The notes under the pieces were generated by a model that saw only the letters and a program-made list of their open reading frames with translations, was not told where the DNA came from and did no database searches. This document shows, in pieces, positions 11,426-25,234 of a DNA stretch of 64,000 nt. The translations under genes and the position numbers were made by a program. Source of the DNA: Moniliophthora roreri (Eukaryota > Basidiomycota > Agaricomycetes > Agaricales > Marasmiaceae). Within the stretch, counting starts at the first letter, position 1, and every line of letters begins with the position of its first letter. Location: positions 186,001 to 250,000 of the forward strand of contig LATX02000212.1 of NCBI GenBank assembly GCA_001466705.2, given 5' to 3'.

Positions 11426-13886
11426 TCTGCAAGGGGCGTCTAACTGAAGAAGCCTCCAAAGTCATTTCCTGCAAAAAATGTAGGATATTGAGCAACGATT
11501 ATTGACATAGAATAGGTCAAGGCGAACGTAGCATGGAGTCTTCAATCAGCAAGGGGAAAAGGAGAGGCAGCAAATCCCGGAGGCGTAAAGTCTATAAAGA
11601 TAGTCCAAATCATCAGTAAATGTAGACGCCCAAGACGTTCGACTCAGGAACGCACCATCTTGTACCCCAAAATGACAGCACCTAAATAACAGCTATACCC
11701 CTCGTGTCCAAACAGCGTTCGATGATGACAAGAGATAAGACTTTGCGCCGTAAAAACGCGGTCGTTATACAGTGATCTCGAGAGCCTCGACGATACAATA
11801 CTCTGTGAATGGTCCACACTGCTGAATGAGGGCTGCAATAGTCAACTGCGTGTGACTAACCATAGGCCCTCAGACATGTATGGACCAAAAAGACATTTTT
11901 GAAGGAAGCCTGTGTGGACCTTATACACTCCTGCGCGATTTCGAAGCATTCTGATGGGGTAACTTGCGTCCTTCAGGAGACCCGGTACATGATGCTCTGG
12001 AAGCTGAAAGTGAAGAGGTGATTCAGACTCATATAGTTCAACTCGTAAAGGCGATAAAAATACACACCTCGGAGACATTTCTTCTCCTACATGTGCCGCA
12101 TATCAAGCGAACCTTCAGCCAGCTTAATTCCCTCGAAAGAGACACATTGGAGGTGCTGTAACTTGATGGTGTACAGGCAAAGGAAGAGCAAAGACTTGTG
12201 AAGTATTACGCAGGCTGAGTTTGCTGAGAATCACAGGAGATATGAGGCTACTGGCAATGGTGGTGGCCGATGATGTGACGGGTACTGGATTCAAACTAAA
12301 TCGATCAGTCGCGAAACGTCATGTCACGAACGATTGATTCCGCCTACGCGAAACGAGAAATCAGCAAACGCAGACGCAAAAGTATACCATCAAACCCCGT
12401 GTCTCCCCAAGACCTCCAGAGTATCCCAACATCCCACAGATGAACCCTGTCAGAACGGATGTTGGATTCATGAGTAGGCGCCTTTCTTGGAGACTGACGA
12501 TGTGGGCGGAGAACTTCAAAACCCAAGATGGGGATCGCCTCGTTACTTATTTGTACCATCAAAGAATAGGAAAGCAACGCACTACCATTGTGCTACTTGG
12601 GCATATCCATTTCTACTCTCTACATGGAATGGGTCACGCATCAATGCATCAACCGCCGCTCCACAGCGGACAATGACTCGTTCCGGATCCTCCACATGTA
12701 CATGCTCGCCCCAACCACAATCCTTGTTTTTCTACTGATCCTCGTCATTGAGCAAACTAAATAATTCGAAATCTTGGTCCCAGCTCGGGTTGGATATGAA
12801 GTGAACCACCAATCTTTTCTCTCTTCAGATTGCAAAATCGTATAACCCACAGGCTCTACGAGATCAAGTCCTGGTTCGTCTTGGAACTACCTGGTATCCA
12901 GTACTACCGACACGAACACAATACGAATGGATCTCCAATCTCAGGACTCGGGGTTGGTTCGTAACACCGTGACGGATGGCTTGGGCAAGGAGGCGTTGAT
13001 GTCTGTTTAGGATGTTGACGGTCTGCATTGGAGGTTTGGAAAGGGTTGACGAGGGGAGGTGCGGTGCGTTGCTCAGCGTTGAGAGACGTGGCCGCTGTAC
13101 GTCGACATTACTTCCTTTTCTTGCTTAAGTTCTCAAGTGTCGACAACTACTCCACCAGGTCTATAGCTGGTATCCCAAAAGTCACAATCGCGAAACGTTC
13201 CAACTTTCGAGGCCCTCCCGAAAGAAAGACATCTACACGCTGGTCCCCGCTCTCGGCACGCGAATAGCCCTTTCAGAATGGATACGGAGCATGCGAGGTG
13301 GCTCATACAGGGACGCTGAGGCACGTACCTTGCTCAGACTTAATACGATAGTACCTCGTTACTGATCTTTTTCTTCTGATGGATCTTGCAATTAAACCTA
13401 GATCCCCGACTAGTCTCAAACCGCTGCAGCCAGTCAGATGAATCTCAAGGAACAGGCTCGGACCCTTTTTTCTCTTTTGTTCCATAATTACCATCGAGAT
13501 GCAGGGCCAGATCTCTGCGGGCCTGTGCGATTCATCACCTGTTGCCTAATTAGCCTGAATATAACACCATGATACCTAATGAACGACTGGATGGATTAAT
13601 GTCAATGTGTGGGTGTATGGTAGATAACCCGTCGTACACTCGTGAATTCCAAGAGTGTGAAAGACGAGCAACTTCGGATTGTCGTGAAATTGCCCAAACT
13701 CCAGGTCCTCGGATTCACAGGTTGCCAGGCATCGTAAATTGCCATTTAACGCGGGCAAAGTTTTGCCAGCTAGAACGCCTACTCATGAACCATGAGCGTC
13801 AGACTCCGATGGGGCAACGTTACATATACATCTGTTCCCTGTACAAACCATCGCGTATAGTACATGTAGTATACACAAACTATCCA
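11426..13886. other. Mostly non-coding; one unassigned hydrophobic frame
   Basis: A plus-strand frame ending at 12764 reads LCYLGISISTLYMEWV and, further on, TILVFLLILVIEQ, resembling a membrane protein fragment. A nearby frame at about 12838-12970 reads NPQALRDQVLVRLGTTWYPV. They do not join into a gene I can defend and belong to no family I recognise. The rest shows nothing. Confidence 0.4.
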
Positions 13887-16800
13887 CTACAAATTCGAAC
13901 CCGTCACATAAACAATCTCCAGCGGCCCAAGATGACTCGTCCGTAATTCCCCAACACTTGCACCTACAAAAACAACCCTCAGAAACACAACCCAAACGAG
14001 TTTCGACAACAAACTCACTGATGACAATCTTCTGCACAACTATCTCCGGCTCAATCATATATCCCTTCCCTTCTCGACACCCGAAAAAGTCAATTTGGGG
14101 GTGTTAATCGAATTTGCTGCCCATTCATCAAGCCCATTCCATGGAGGAGGTTCATAACCGGGCGGTTGCCAGGGGAATATAATTCGGACTTTGAACACCT
14201 GTCCCATCGATCTGAGCGGCAAAGGCTAAAAGTCGATCTCGTCCGTTGGCGGTGATACGTGGTAAGTGACGATGAAATTCCCGCTTGTGAAGGTGTAAAA
14301 GTCATATTCACTGCCAGCGTATGGACGTGGGGTTCAGTACGGTGTAGAGGGGAATAGTGATAACGGAAACACACGTCGAAGGATCTGTACCAACTGTAAA
14401 GTTGGCGTCTTTTCCACTTCGAGGCCACGGTGTCACTCCAAACAAGGTCCGTCCGATTCTTGGTAGATTCTTCTAGGTCAAACCATCGCCAGAGGTGTTT
14501 CGGCTTGCCGCTTGCATGAACTGCTTCAATGGATACGACACCAGCTGACTCGACGAATCCTACACAGATATTCAAGCTCAAGGAGTCAAGGATTCAAGGG
14601 TAACAAACACGCACCTGTGAAACTCGAGGGCAATTCTGGCTTGGTGTATTTAACCAAATACGTGAAGAAATACGTCTGGTTTGTCAGTCGAGGGGTAAGA
14701 GTGACTTGAGCGGTGTTGGTTCCAGGTCCCCAATCAGGTACGGATACGAATATCCTCTTTTCGGTGTTGTCAGGAGAGATGGTTCCTTGCCTGTCGGACA
14801 AGTGCGGCTAGCTAGCTAACATTAGAGGTGACTGTAAACTCGGAAGAACCTGAGCCTCCTGCACGGCCTATATCAACGTATCGATCGGGTGTGGGGTCGT
14901 AACCATTGGCGCATTGATAGCGATTACCTCTAGACCTAGATGATGGCTGTCTAAATGAGAGACTCGTGATAGGAAGGCGATTGATTGCGTACCAGGTAGC
15001 CACCGTTCCCTCTGGCGAGTGCCTCACCGCACCGGATAACGCTCGCTTCTTGGTTTGTATATTGGTGACCACTGGCATTCCAAACACGAGCGTCAGGACA
15101 GGGTGGGACGAGCCATGATGCTACTCATAGCACTTACGAGTTGGTCATTGGCTGTTGCCAGTATGCGCACCCTGTATCTGCCGCAAGAATTTCAGCCAAC
15201 GCAAAGCAAACCGAGTCCAGAAAATTCACGAGTCTGATCCATCATACTAAAAGCAACATTAGTCCCATATAACAAACTCGAAATAAGACCTGGACTCGCT
15301 GCTTCCATTTACCACTCGACGTCGAGTGATAATGGTCCTCGAACCCAAAGTCCTTCTCAACGACCTGATCCGCGAATTTATTGGCGCTGAGCCTGACCTG
15401 TAGCGATATACATCCTTTCGAGGTCAGCGCTTGCTGATAGAGGGTGATGAAGAGTCGGAAGAATGCAGATTTCTTGTGGTCAGATAACGAGTCAGCCACG
15501 TCTTATATATGGGTGCAAAAAACCTACTTTCGATAATTGGTCAGACTATACGTAGTTGTAGTCAAGACCTCGGGTCTCCTTCTGGCGTTGAATCGAGTCA
15601 GGTTGGCAATGACATCAGGGACAATTTGTACATCGTTTTCGTCCACTTGCAACTTGTTTCGGGCCCAAGACGGCACGAAACTCTGAATCTCCAGATTGTC
15701 TTGGCTTCACCTTGTGGCGTTCCATCCGAGCGCGGGGAATCGCGCTCATAGGGATTGAGGCCGCCAAGGTCTAGAACCCATACTCTGGTCGCATTACAGT
15801 CGACCGCGAGAGATCTGGGAAGGAGTGTAATTGACTACCTCGATATCAACCAAATACGTACCGAGCAAACCTTGATAACCTGGCTCCTCTGTAACTCGCT
15901 GTGTTAAACATGAGTGTGAGGCAGTGAATTACCAGACTTGCAGCATATTGGGTCGCCTACCTAGGTCGACCATTAACACTAGTAGGGGGTGGCCAAAAGC
16001 AAACGTGAAAATTTCACCAAATCAACGTGATAGTAGACTCCAGAATCGTCTTGTCTGTCACGCTCATTCATCGCCGGATAACGGCGAATGTCACCCCAGC
16101 TGATACATGTCAGTGTTAGCATGCGGAACACGTCGACTCGTATGGAACTTGTATGGAACCTCACTTGTCACCAGGCCATAACTAGAATGGAAAGGTCAAA
16201 GGAGTCTAAGGATCGAAGCTAGCTCATGAAGCTCACGATGTACCAAAGTGACGTGGTCAGGAATCTTCAAACCATCACCGTAATATCCGATAGCTTCGTT
16301 ATCTATTTGCAATATTCTGTGAGTAGACGAACGGCTTTAGAAGAGAACGCATACATAGCGGGGAACATTCACAACGTCGGTTTCATTGAACACGTTTTTT
16401 AGAATCTGTCGCTGATCGTTGATGACCCCTTCCAATAGAGGGATATTCTCCTCGTCGGACAAGGGAACTATCCAAATCCTCGTGAGTTTACAGCCTTTGT
16501 GGCACGAACTTGGGAAGGAACCTGCGCTCGCCAGCACCTCACATACCAACAGTAAAAATAGATTCGCAGGGCTTGGCACGTTTCGTTCCATTAACCCAAT
16601 ACTTGTAGATGTTATCCTTATCCATGGTGTAATCCCACGTCCCTGATTCGTAGATGTTCCGTTCGTTAGGGGTTCCTCGCATCATAGGCTCATAATGACT
16701 GAGAGGGACTGTAATTAGTGTAATGGCCACATTGAGCAAGGTATTTCATCCACCTAGTCTCCATTATGACCCCGTACCAATCGGCCAGTGGCTGATTCAG

Positions 16801-17204
16801 GTCATCATCGATGTTGAAGGCACTGAGAAACGTGAACATCAAGAACCCGGAAATTAATTAACGCCTTCTCCACACGGTTGGTATAACGAGAAGTTCAGCC
16901 ACTAGTCAGCGAGGATAGTGGCCCTGAACACACCAGCCATAGGTCGTTTCCCTTTAGACGCAGTATAAGTTTGAATCTGGTCATGGAAGTCGGTATGTGA
17001 GTATCCTGCTTCGGAGTGGTGTCGAGAAACTTACACCGAGATGTAGAAGAGATGACTGAAAGGAGAACTGAGGTAACATGATCCGGGACCGTTCGTGAAC
17101 TTCATGGCAGCCCGATTCTGCAGCGCGGGTTGCTCATCATTCAAGATGCCACGGTATTGAACGGTAGAAGGACCATGTGGGAAACTCTCAGATGTTACGA
17201 ACAC
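13887..17204 (-). pseudogene. GH115 pseudogene, downstream copy of an internal tandem duplication
   Basis: This is the second, N-terminally truncated copy of a GH115-like gene. It begins abruptly at about 17204 within the segment for GCSHGP...STVQYRG, then carries decayed pieces matching the intact gene at 49-53 kb: SHYEPMMRGTPNE, WDYTMDKDNIYKYWV, FSLDE-like linkers, VGFVESAGVVSIEAVHAS, and near its end MIEPEIVVQKIVI and ELRTSHLGPLE. That last part is the expected C-terminus. Frames change often and stops interrupt the exons. At its left edge it reads GILNDEQPALQN without stops, where the upstream copy has two stops. The signal peptide and first domain are absent. It is not expected to make an enzyme. 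Confidence 0.85.
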
Positions 17205-20200
17205 GGAAACGCGTATCGAAGGACCTGTACCAGCTGTAAAGTTGGCGTCTTTTCCGCTCCAGGGTCACGGTGCACTCCACACAGGGTCCGTCCGATTCCT
17301 GGTAGATTCTTCCAGGCCAAACTATCAATAGAGGCATTTCTGCTTGCGTAGACTGCTTCGACTTCGACGGATACGACACCAGCTGACTCGACGAATCCTA
17401 CACAGTTATTCAAGAGGAGTCAAGGAGTCAAGGGTAACAAACACGCATCTGTGAAACTCGAGGGCAATTCTGGCTTGGTGTATTTAACCAAATACGTGAA
17501 GAAATACGTCTGGTTTGTCAGTTGAGCGGTAAGTGTGATCAACTTGAGTAGTGTTGGTTCCAGGCTGTAGAGCGCCCCAATCAGGTACGGAGACAATTAT
17601 CCTCCTTTCGGTGTTATCAAAAGAGATCCTTGCGCGTCGGACAAGTACAGCAAGCTGACGTTAGAGGTAACTTTAAAGTCGAAAGACCCTGAGTCCCTGC
17701 ATGGCCTATATCAACGTATCGATCGGGTGTGGAGTCGAAGGTATCAAATGAGGACGTTGGAGGCCCACAGTCCTAACCATTGGGGCATTGGTCGCGATTA
17801 TCTCGAGGCCTAGATGTTGATTGTTTAAATTAGAGAGTCGTGATAGGAAGGTAATTGATTGTCATACCGGGTAGCTATCGTTCCCGGTGGCGAGAGCCTC
17901 ATCAGACCGGGTAACGCTCGTTTTGGTGACCACTGGCATGCTAGACACGAGCCGTCAGGACAGGGTGTTACTCGTAGTACATCCAACATCGAGTGATAAT
18001 GGCCCTCAAACTCAAGATTCCTTCTCAACGACCTGATCTGCGAACTTATTGGCGCTGAGTGTGACCTGTGGCAACATACATTCTTCCGAGGCTAGCGCTT
18101 GCCAGTGGGCAAGTTGGAAGAACGTGGGTTCCTTGTCGTCGGATGACTCCTCGTAGATCGCCGCCGTTGCGTTCAAAAGCATATCCCATGTAGCTAGTAC
18201 TCTATCCGACCTAACCCCAAGGATCAACCAACATGAAGCCCCGAAAATCTACCCCAGATAATTGGACAAACTATACGCAGTTGGAGTCAAGATCTCGGGT
18301 TTCCTTCTGGCGTTGAACCGAGTCAGGCTGGCAGTGACATCAACGACAACGACAATTTGTACATCGCTACTTGCAACTCGCGTCGGACCCAAGACTTCAT
18401 GGAGCTCTGAGTCTCCACATTATTTGGGCGCCACCTCGTGGCGTTCCATCCGAGTGTGAGGAAAAATTCGGTTTCGCGTCCGTAGGGCTTAAAGTCGCAT
18501 TACAGTCGACCGCGAGAGACATTTTTTCGTACATCTAGGAATGAGAGTATGAGTGACTGCGCTGATAGCAACTAAGTAGGTACAAGCAAATTGATGACCT
18601 GGCTGCTCTGTAACTCGCTGTGTTAGACATGAATGTGAGGCGGTGAATTACCAGACTTACGGCGATCGACTTGCAGTATCTTGGGTCGCCTATCTAGGTC
18701 GACCATTAACACCGGTAGGGTGGCCAACAACAACTGTGAAAAATTCACCAAATCAACGTGATAGTAGACCCCGGAGCCGCCTCGTCTGTTAATTACGTTC
18801 ATTCATCGTCGGATAACGGCGAACGTCACCTCAACCGATACATGTCAGTGCTAGCATGCGGAATATCTCGACTCGTACGAAACCTCACTTGTCATCAGGC
18901 CATAACTAGCCATGTCTAGAATGGAAGGGTCAAAGGAGTCCAAGCATCGAAGCCAGTTCGCAACGTACCAAAGTGACGTGGTCCGAAATCTTCAGACCCT
19001 TGGTGTAATATCCGATAACTTCGTTCTCTATTTGCAGTGTCAGTGAGTAGACGAATGGCTTTAGAAGAGAATGCGTACATAGTGAGGAACATTTGCAATG
19101 TCGGTTTCATTGAACACGTCTTTCAGAATCTGTCGCTGATTGTTGATGACCCTTCCAATAGAGGGATATTCCCCTTGTCGGATAAGGGAACTATCCAAAT
19201 TCTTGTGAGCTTACAGCCTTTGTGGAACGAACTAAGGAAGGAACTTACGATCACCAACCAACAATAAAAATAGATTCGCAGGGCTTGGCACGTTTCGTTC
19301 CATCAACCCAATACTTGTGGATGATATCCTTGTTCATGGTGTAATCCCACGTTCCCGATCCATAGATGTTCCATTCGTTAGGGGTTCCTCGCATCATAGG
19401 CTCATAATGACTGAGAGGGACTGCAATTAGTGCAATGGCCACATTGAGCAAGATATTTCATCCACCTAGTCTCCATTACGACCCCGTACCAATCGGCCAG
19501 TGGCTGATTCAGGTCATCATCGATGTTGAAGGACTGAGAAACGTGGACATCAAGAACCCGGACATCACATAAATTAATTAATACCTTCCTCACACGGCTG
19601 GCATAACGAGAGAGAAGTTCAGCCGTCAGTCAGCGAGGATAGTGGCCTTGAAATTCCGGGCCATAAGTAAATTCCCTTTAGACGCAGTATAAGTTTGAAT
19701 CTGGTCATGGAAGTCGGTATGTGAGTATTCTGCTTCGGAGTGGTGTCGAGAAACTTACACTTCGGCGTAGAAAAGATGATTGAGGGGGAAATTGAGGTAA
19801 CGTGATCCGGTACCATTCATGGACTTTGCATCAGCCCAATTCTACAGCGCGGGTTACCCATCACCCAATATACCACGGTATTGAACGGTAGAAGGACCAT
19901 GTGAGCAACCTTCAGGTGTTACGAACAGCTCTTCATGTTTAGTCGCAGGAACATCAGCCCACCTGGCATGGCCGTTAACAGGAAGGACGATGGATCTTCG
20001 ATGACGACCCACCAGGACCAGGTAGACCGACCTGCGAGTCCGATGAATAAACGTCAATATGGTGGCACGCAACGATTGTTGGCATCGACTCACCGAATTG
20101 CTCCGAGGATTATGCATTGCATGAATTGTTCCCCTCTTATCAGACCCAATGATGACATAGACCCTCTCCAAACCAATGAGAAAGTTAACCACTTTCTTCC

Positions 20201-20589
20201 ACAGGGATGATTCCCGTTTTCCCTTGATAAATGACACGTCCAAATTTGTCGCATTCACGACTGCATCAATCAGAGACGACTTACCCAGCGTCTTGACGAT
20301 GATGGGCCGAGAGGTGGCGTTTTGTGAGTCCCTTGAGGAGACATGCAGCGCTCGAGGCTTGGCTCTAGTGATATTTTCAAATGTCTGAAGCGAAATTGAA
20401 TGCCGCACGGTGTATTCTAGGCCAGTCATCCGGCGAAAGCAGCAGCAGCGCCGCTTGACCTTTAGTCACGACAGGAGACAACGAGCCCGAAGAGGATACA
20501 TTGAAGGCAACACAGCCTACTTGGCCGATCGCTTGAACACAGTAATGAAGTGAGGCTACAGACGCCAGAAAGTACAAAGCTCGAGCCAT
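17205..20589 (-). pseudogene. GH115 pseudogene, upstream copy with N-terminus
   Basis: Starts at the ATG at 20589 with a signal-peptide-like MARALYFLASVASLHYCVQA, then IGQVGCVAF, matching IGQAGCVTF of the intact gene. Decayed matches follow along the whole protein: SSLIDAVVNATNLDVS, YVIIGSDKRGTIHAM, WADVPATKHEELF, FNIDDDLNQPLADW, SHYEPMMRGTPNEW and VGFVESAGVVSVE. In-frame stops occur after ILGDG (about 19854), and there is at least one frameshift near 20380. The copy ends at about 17205, just past the exon ending ...GPS, where it is fused head-to-tail with the next copy. GH115 enzymes remove (4-O-methyl-)glucuronic acid from xylan; this copy is dead. Confidence 0.87.
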
Positions 20590-23500
20590 GATGATCTTCA
20601 GTCAGGTCGAGAGGTTCTAAATACCTCTGTCGCGTCCAGCCCCGTGTTTTGGGATCAATTTTCTTGCAATGACATCGAAGGGAGAAAACTGTCACGAGTA
20701 GTGGCCCGCAATCAGTAGGATAACTTTGGCAATGCGAGCTGGAATCCTCACTATTGAGAAACGCGCAGTCTCAACATCGTTCACTTCCGTTGTGCCCAGA
20801 TAGCATGGCAACAACTCCCGACCAACATTGGAGATAAACCGACCCCGACAAGACCGGACCACTGCTAACGAGATTACATTTCCCCTGAGCCCCATAACCC
20901 GACGGCGAATTGGTGGGGAACATCAACTAATAAACTGTCGTAAAACCCAATTATGGACTCGGCGCTGCAGGGCTAGCTGCAGTACAAGCCTGCCGACGCG
21001 TCAGGAGCCTTTGAAGCTAATTCAATTTGCCTGTCTCAGCTTGTCGTCAACATCAGAGAAGACGGGAAGGTATAGTTACAGCGCACCATATGTCGTACGA
21101 TCTCCCAAATGCACACAAGATTGAACAAGCTGATCTGCCGTTAGGGGAACACTCGGACCGGAAGTCATTGAGTTGACCAATGGCCAACCGTTATCCTGTA
21201 TACCACTACACCTGGGCAAAGATAGGGTCTCCTCGATAACCTTGTTTTTTCAATCAGTAATCTAAGCCGTACCGCATCGTAATGAGTGTACACGCACCTT
21301 TTCTTTCATCCGAATCAGTTGGTATACCACGATGGTCCATATCTATCTCCTCCTTAACCCAAGCTGGTGCGTCCGAGCGTTTTTGTACCCACTTACGTGA
21401 CGAAAGTAACAGTAGATGTGTTTGGTTGAGTAGCAAGTCGTACTCGACGACTGTGGAAGGCCAAAGGTCCAGGAGGAAACATCACCGTGGGAAAAACGAA
21501 CTTGGCCCACACGCGTGACTCAAGCGCTTAGAAAGCCGCAGCTTTCTGTCATATAAGCGCTTTCTCGTTTCAAACCTTCGAGCCTAGCCCTCACCTCACC
21601 ATCGGAGACCCTCAAACGGACCGCCAATTACGACTCAGGAACTTCATTCTGTACCCATACTGCACTGCTCCGGATGGATCATGCTCGCTGCCCTCCTAAT
21701 CAACGGAATCGCTATCGTGCAAACATCGTGGCAAGCGATCCTACAAACGTTTCTCTTACATACAATATTCAATCCGATTCCAAGGCATTTATGCTTCCGA
21801 AAACAGTCTCAGGCAACTTTGAGCACCTGCCAACATGCTCTTTACACCGACGTGGCTCAGCACCCAACTTCACCTTTTCTATTTGTCGAATATGCTCTCA
21901 AGTACCATCATTCCCGCCACATGTTCTAGCTCCTCCTCCGAGTGGCTTCCCGAGTATCGCGCGCTACGTTCTACTCCGTCAAGCTCACATCATTCATGTG
22001 GCGTTTTCAAGGTAATAGTATCAAGGGTCGTTTAGGATTTACAATTCAACCGGGCTTTATTGGAAACCTGGTATCTTTACGGTATGCACTTGTGGGCTCC
22101 GTCTATAACTCGTGGGTTTCACGGTCCATGTTAGTGCATGCTATGCGGTAAAGCCATTGCATACGTGGACCCATTACATTTTGGCTGTCGAGGAGCCCAT
22201 TTTTTCTTTTTTTTTAACACGTGTAAGGCAGGTGTATAGGCCGCGATTATTACGATAATCGCACCCTCCGATTTCATGGTCCCTATCCTCGTATCCCAAG
22301 TCTCTAGCGTATGTAGGGTTCCTAGCATCAAGGAATGAATGTATATGCCATTCAAACATGATTCGCTTGAATCCTCGCTTCGAATCCAAGGTGATGTAAC
22401 GCATCTTCTCCCCGAGACTGGATGGATATATAGAGTACCCGAACCGGTAGTTCCTCGAACCGTCCACGAGAACTCTATACTCCAACATTCCCTAGGGCAG
22501 GAAGCCCTACTCTGATGCGGAAGTTTTTATTTGACAACAGATCATAGAATTCAAGAATCCTTCGACTTCCATGCCAAGGATTAGCACCGACCTATGAATC
22601 ATGCGAAGGAGTTCCATACGCTGCGCACAAGCTTCGGAGGTGATGGGATATAGTCAAGATGGAATATACATCATCATCATGAGAATCAAATGAACATACT
22701 TGGTAGTATCGCATTGAAAGCGAGATAAATGACTTGAATATCACTATGTCAGGCTAATATATCAATTTTTGTCAACGAGTGGACATCAGAATTCGACACA
22801 GAACGTACTGCAAGTTGCTTGATGGAGGTTTCGCAGCAGTGCCCTGGATGGCCGTGACGATGCGGAGATATGACCCAGAGCCAGAGTTCTTTGATATGTT
22901 ATGAAGGTATGTCAGACAGTTTTGTGGAGATTTGATGTGAGGGTCAACTATTTCTGGAACAATCTACACAGTGTTGATCATGAAACTTGATCGACCTTGC
23001 CCTGAACATTTTTTTTTTGCTCGAGTCCAGCTGGGCTCACCCTATTCGCGCGGAAGGTCGTACCGGGTCAACCTGACCTAGCCGGTAAGATTTCGAAGTC
23101 GAATTCCGAGTCTACACGACCAAGAAGCAATACCCTGGTTCTATGCACACGGGTTGTCAGGTGGTACCGAAGATCATAGGGGGTGTGAGGTGAGGCTGGA
23201 CAAGGACACATCCTTCTCCTGAGTCCTGTACATCTTGCGACTTGGTGAATGATGACATCCGTTTGCAAAACTGGGGACTGGCAGATCAATGACGGTAGCA
23301 AGCGGTGATCCGCGATTGCTTGACGAAACCAAGAGAAGGGCTCCAAGCTCCGTCGACGCCCTACGTCCTATATGGGCGGACTATTGATGGGTGTCTTACG
23401 TCGTCGACCAAGGGCGGCGCAGCGTTATCGGCGGGAGATCATGTCCAAGGTTGCTTCTACCGAGACTCGGGGCTGCGCTTGGGGCAATACTTACTATAAG

Positions 23501-24309
23501 GGCCTAGAGTGTTTCTGGTCAGGAGACAGAGATGAAGGAGGCACATTAAGTCATAAAGCGGGCCGGATTGAGGATCTCGTGCGTCGTAATGCCTCGCGCA
23601 GTTCAAAACCGGAGATAGATCTCCTGTGACAAGAAGGAACACTACCCGAGAGCCAAGAAGTATTGTAGCGACCGGTATGCTGCCTCCTGAAGCTGGTCAG
23701 AGCGAAGCTTTCATAGACAACAAGGTGAGTACAGAACCATTTCGGGATATGGATGATTGCAAGAGGAAGCATCAAAAAGTATTGGTATGCGAATGGGTGA
23801 GCAGCTCGAGGCCAGGACCCTTTTCTGAGCAGTATCAATGCCCTGATGCCTGTCTCGTGGTATGCTGAGATGGCTAGGGAGTCAAACATGACGCCGCGAC
23901 ACGACTCATGGCACATCAGTGTATCAATACCCGTCAAGGCTGTCTCCTAAGACGACTGGCAAGTGAGGCGACCGATGAATCAGCGACGATATGAGTTACC
24001 CCACCGAGAACCAAGACTTGGTATTCCTCGGACTTGAACGACTTTTAGAGAAAAAAGGGAAATACTTGATCGAATGAGGACATTTCCGGGCAAATTATGG
24101 CTAGCTTGGAGCGTGATACCCGAACTTGGAGAGGTGGATTGATGGTATCGATTTAATCACCGGGATTACTGGCGATGATGGTGAAAGTCGGAGGTGAAGC
24201 GCTGCATGTTGTGGCGACACGTATACCGACGAGTCCAGTGGTCGCTTCGCCGCCGGTCTGAAAGGGGAACTACCATGTTCAGCTCCGTCTTCATTAATCT
24301 GTCTATGGT
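20590..24309. other. Long gene-poor stretch
   Basis: No complete gene is recognised. A frame at about 21674-22015 (plus) includes SDPTNVSLTYN and PNFTFSICRICSQ and may be a fragment of a secreted or cell-wall protein gene. A frame around 22803-22907 reads LLDGGFAAVPWMAVTMRRYD. Both are short, unsupported by splice sites and of unknown family. Confidence 0.4.
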
Positions 24310-25073
24310 CAGGTATATATATCTATTAGGTGTCCATGTCAGAATCCAGGAAGTGACAGTAACCATACCAGTCTATAGCCATTGATTCATCAAACATGCT
24401 TGACGTGAGGGATTCAGGTATATCGCCAGCGCCAAAGCGTCCAGGGGAGGGCATGATGGAATATTCAAAGCTGATATCAAGTTTGAATTGACATTGCCTA
24501 TTTTTGCAGATACGGGAAATTGAACTGTGCGAACCTGGCACCAGAACGGCGGTTTCTTGATCAAGGCCACAAGCAGCAGTATGTGCGCTACAACAAAAAC
24601 ATCAATATACATGGACATCAATGATACTCGGCAGAATGAGGGATTCTCACGTTGAGTAGGAGAGGTCTGTAGAAGATGCTAGGGACCTGGGTTGTGCAGC
24701 CTGGACCTAGTATTCACATGCAAACGATGAGCCCGGGAATCGCTGGATAAAACGGAGGAACGCAGAGATCAATATCAACGGCGCCATTACTTGGAGTGAT
24801 ACTTGTGTACTCTGACCTGGAAAAACAGCACACGGATAAATGATGATGATGGATATGCCGCCATAGCCGCAGAGATAGAAGAGGAACCAGAACATGGCGG
24901 TTCCGAGGAGACTGGTTTTGGATGGAGGAATCCCAGGAGGAGAGAATGGGCCCTGAGAAAATATCAGTAGACTGGTTGGTGACAGGCTTGAGCAAAGGTT
25001 TGCATCGCATCGCCGATATGAAGGGGGAATCGATAAAACGGAATCTGTCACGGAAGCTGTAACCGTTTGCCAT
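24310..25073 (-). pseudogene. Possible multi-span membrane protein gene or remnant, unknown family
   Basis: From the ATG at 25073 a chain of minus-strand segments can be read: MANGYSFRDRF..., then GPFSPPGIPPSKTSLLGT, a strong hydrophobic span FWFLFYLCGYGGISIIIIY, a second span around APLILISAFLRF, and further down IDVFVVAHILLLVALI followed by KKPPFWCQ. Some joins use plausible GT...AG borders, but I could not keep one open frame through the middle (about 24620-24720), and the C-terminal part is unclear. No family motif is recognised. It may be a decayed gene or a real gene with introns I failed to place. Confidence 0.3.
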
Positions 25074-25177
25074 TTATAGAACTAGTCGATCTAGCATCAA
25101 TCTCTGTGAGATCTCCTTCCGGGTCGCCCTCTCCGTCACCCCGTTTACAGCACATGTAATAAAGAAATCAATCCATG

Positions 25178-25185
25178 TATAAAAG
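25178..25185 (+). promoter_or_regulatory. TATA box of the low-complexity protein gene
   Basis: TATAAAAG lies 57 bases before the ATG at 25235. It directly follows an upstream in-frame ATG at 25175, which would then lie outside the transcript. This supports the later start. Confidence 0.6.
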
Positions 25186-25234
25186 GCCCTTTTCCTCGCC
25201 TACTTTGATCCCTTTCTCTTTCCTTCTTCCACCC

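Noticed and set aside
13569..13946. 125-codon plus-strand open frame
   Set aside because: Its 3' part lies opposite the C-terminal exons of the GH115 pseudogene, and it has no features of its own.
14090..14581. 163-codon minus-strand frame that could be taken as a short gene
   Set aside because: Its start (VGFVESAGVVSIEAVHAS) is an internal GH115 exon and the rest reads through introns, so it belongs to the pseudogene.
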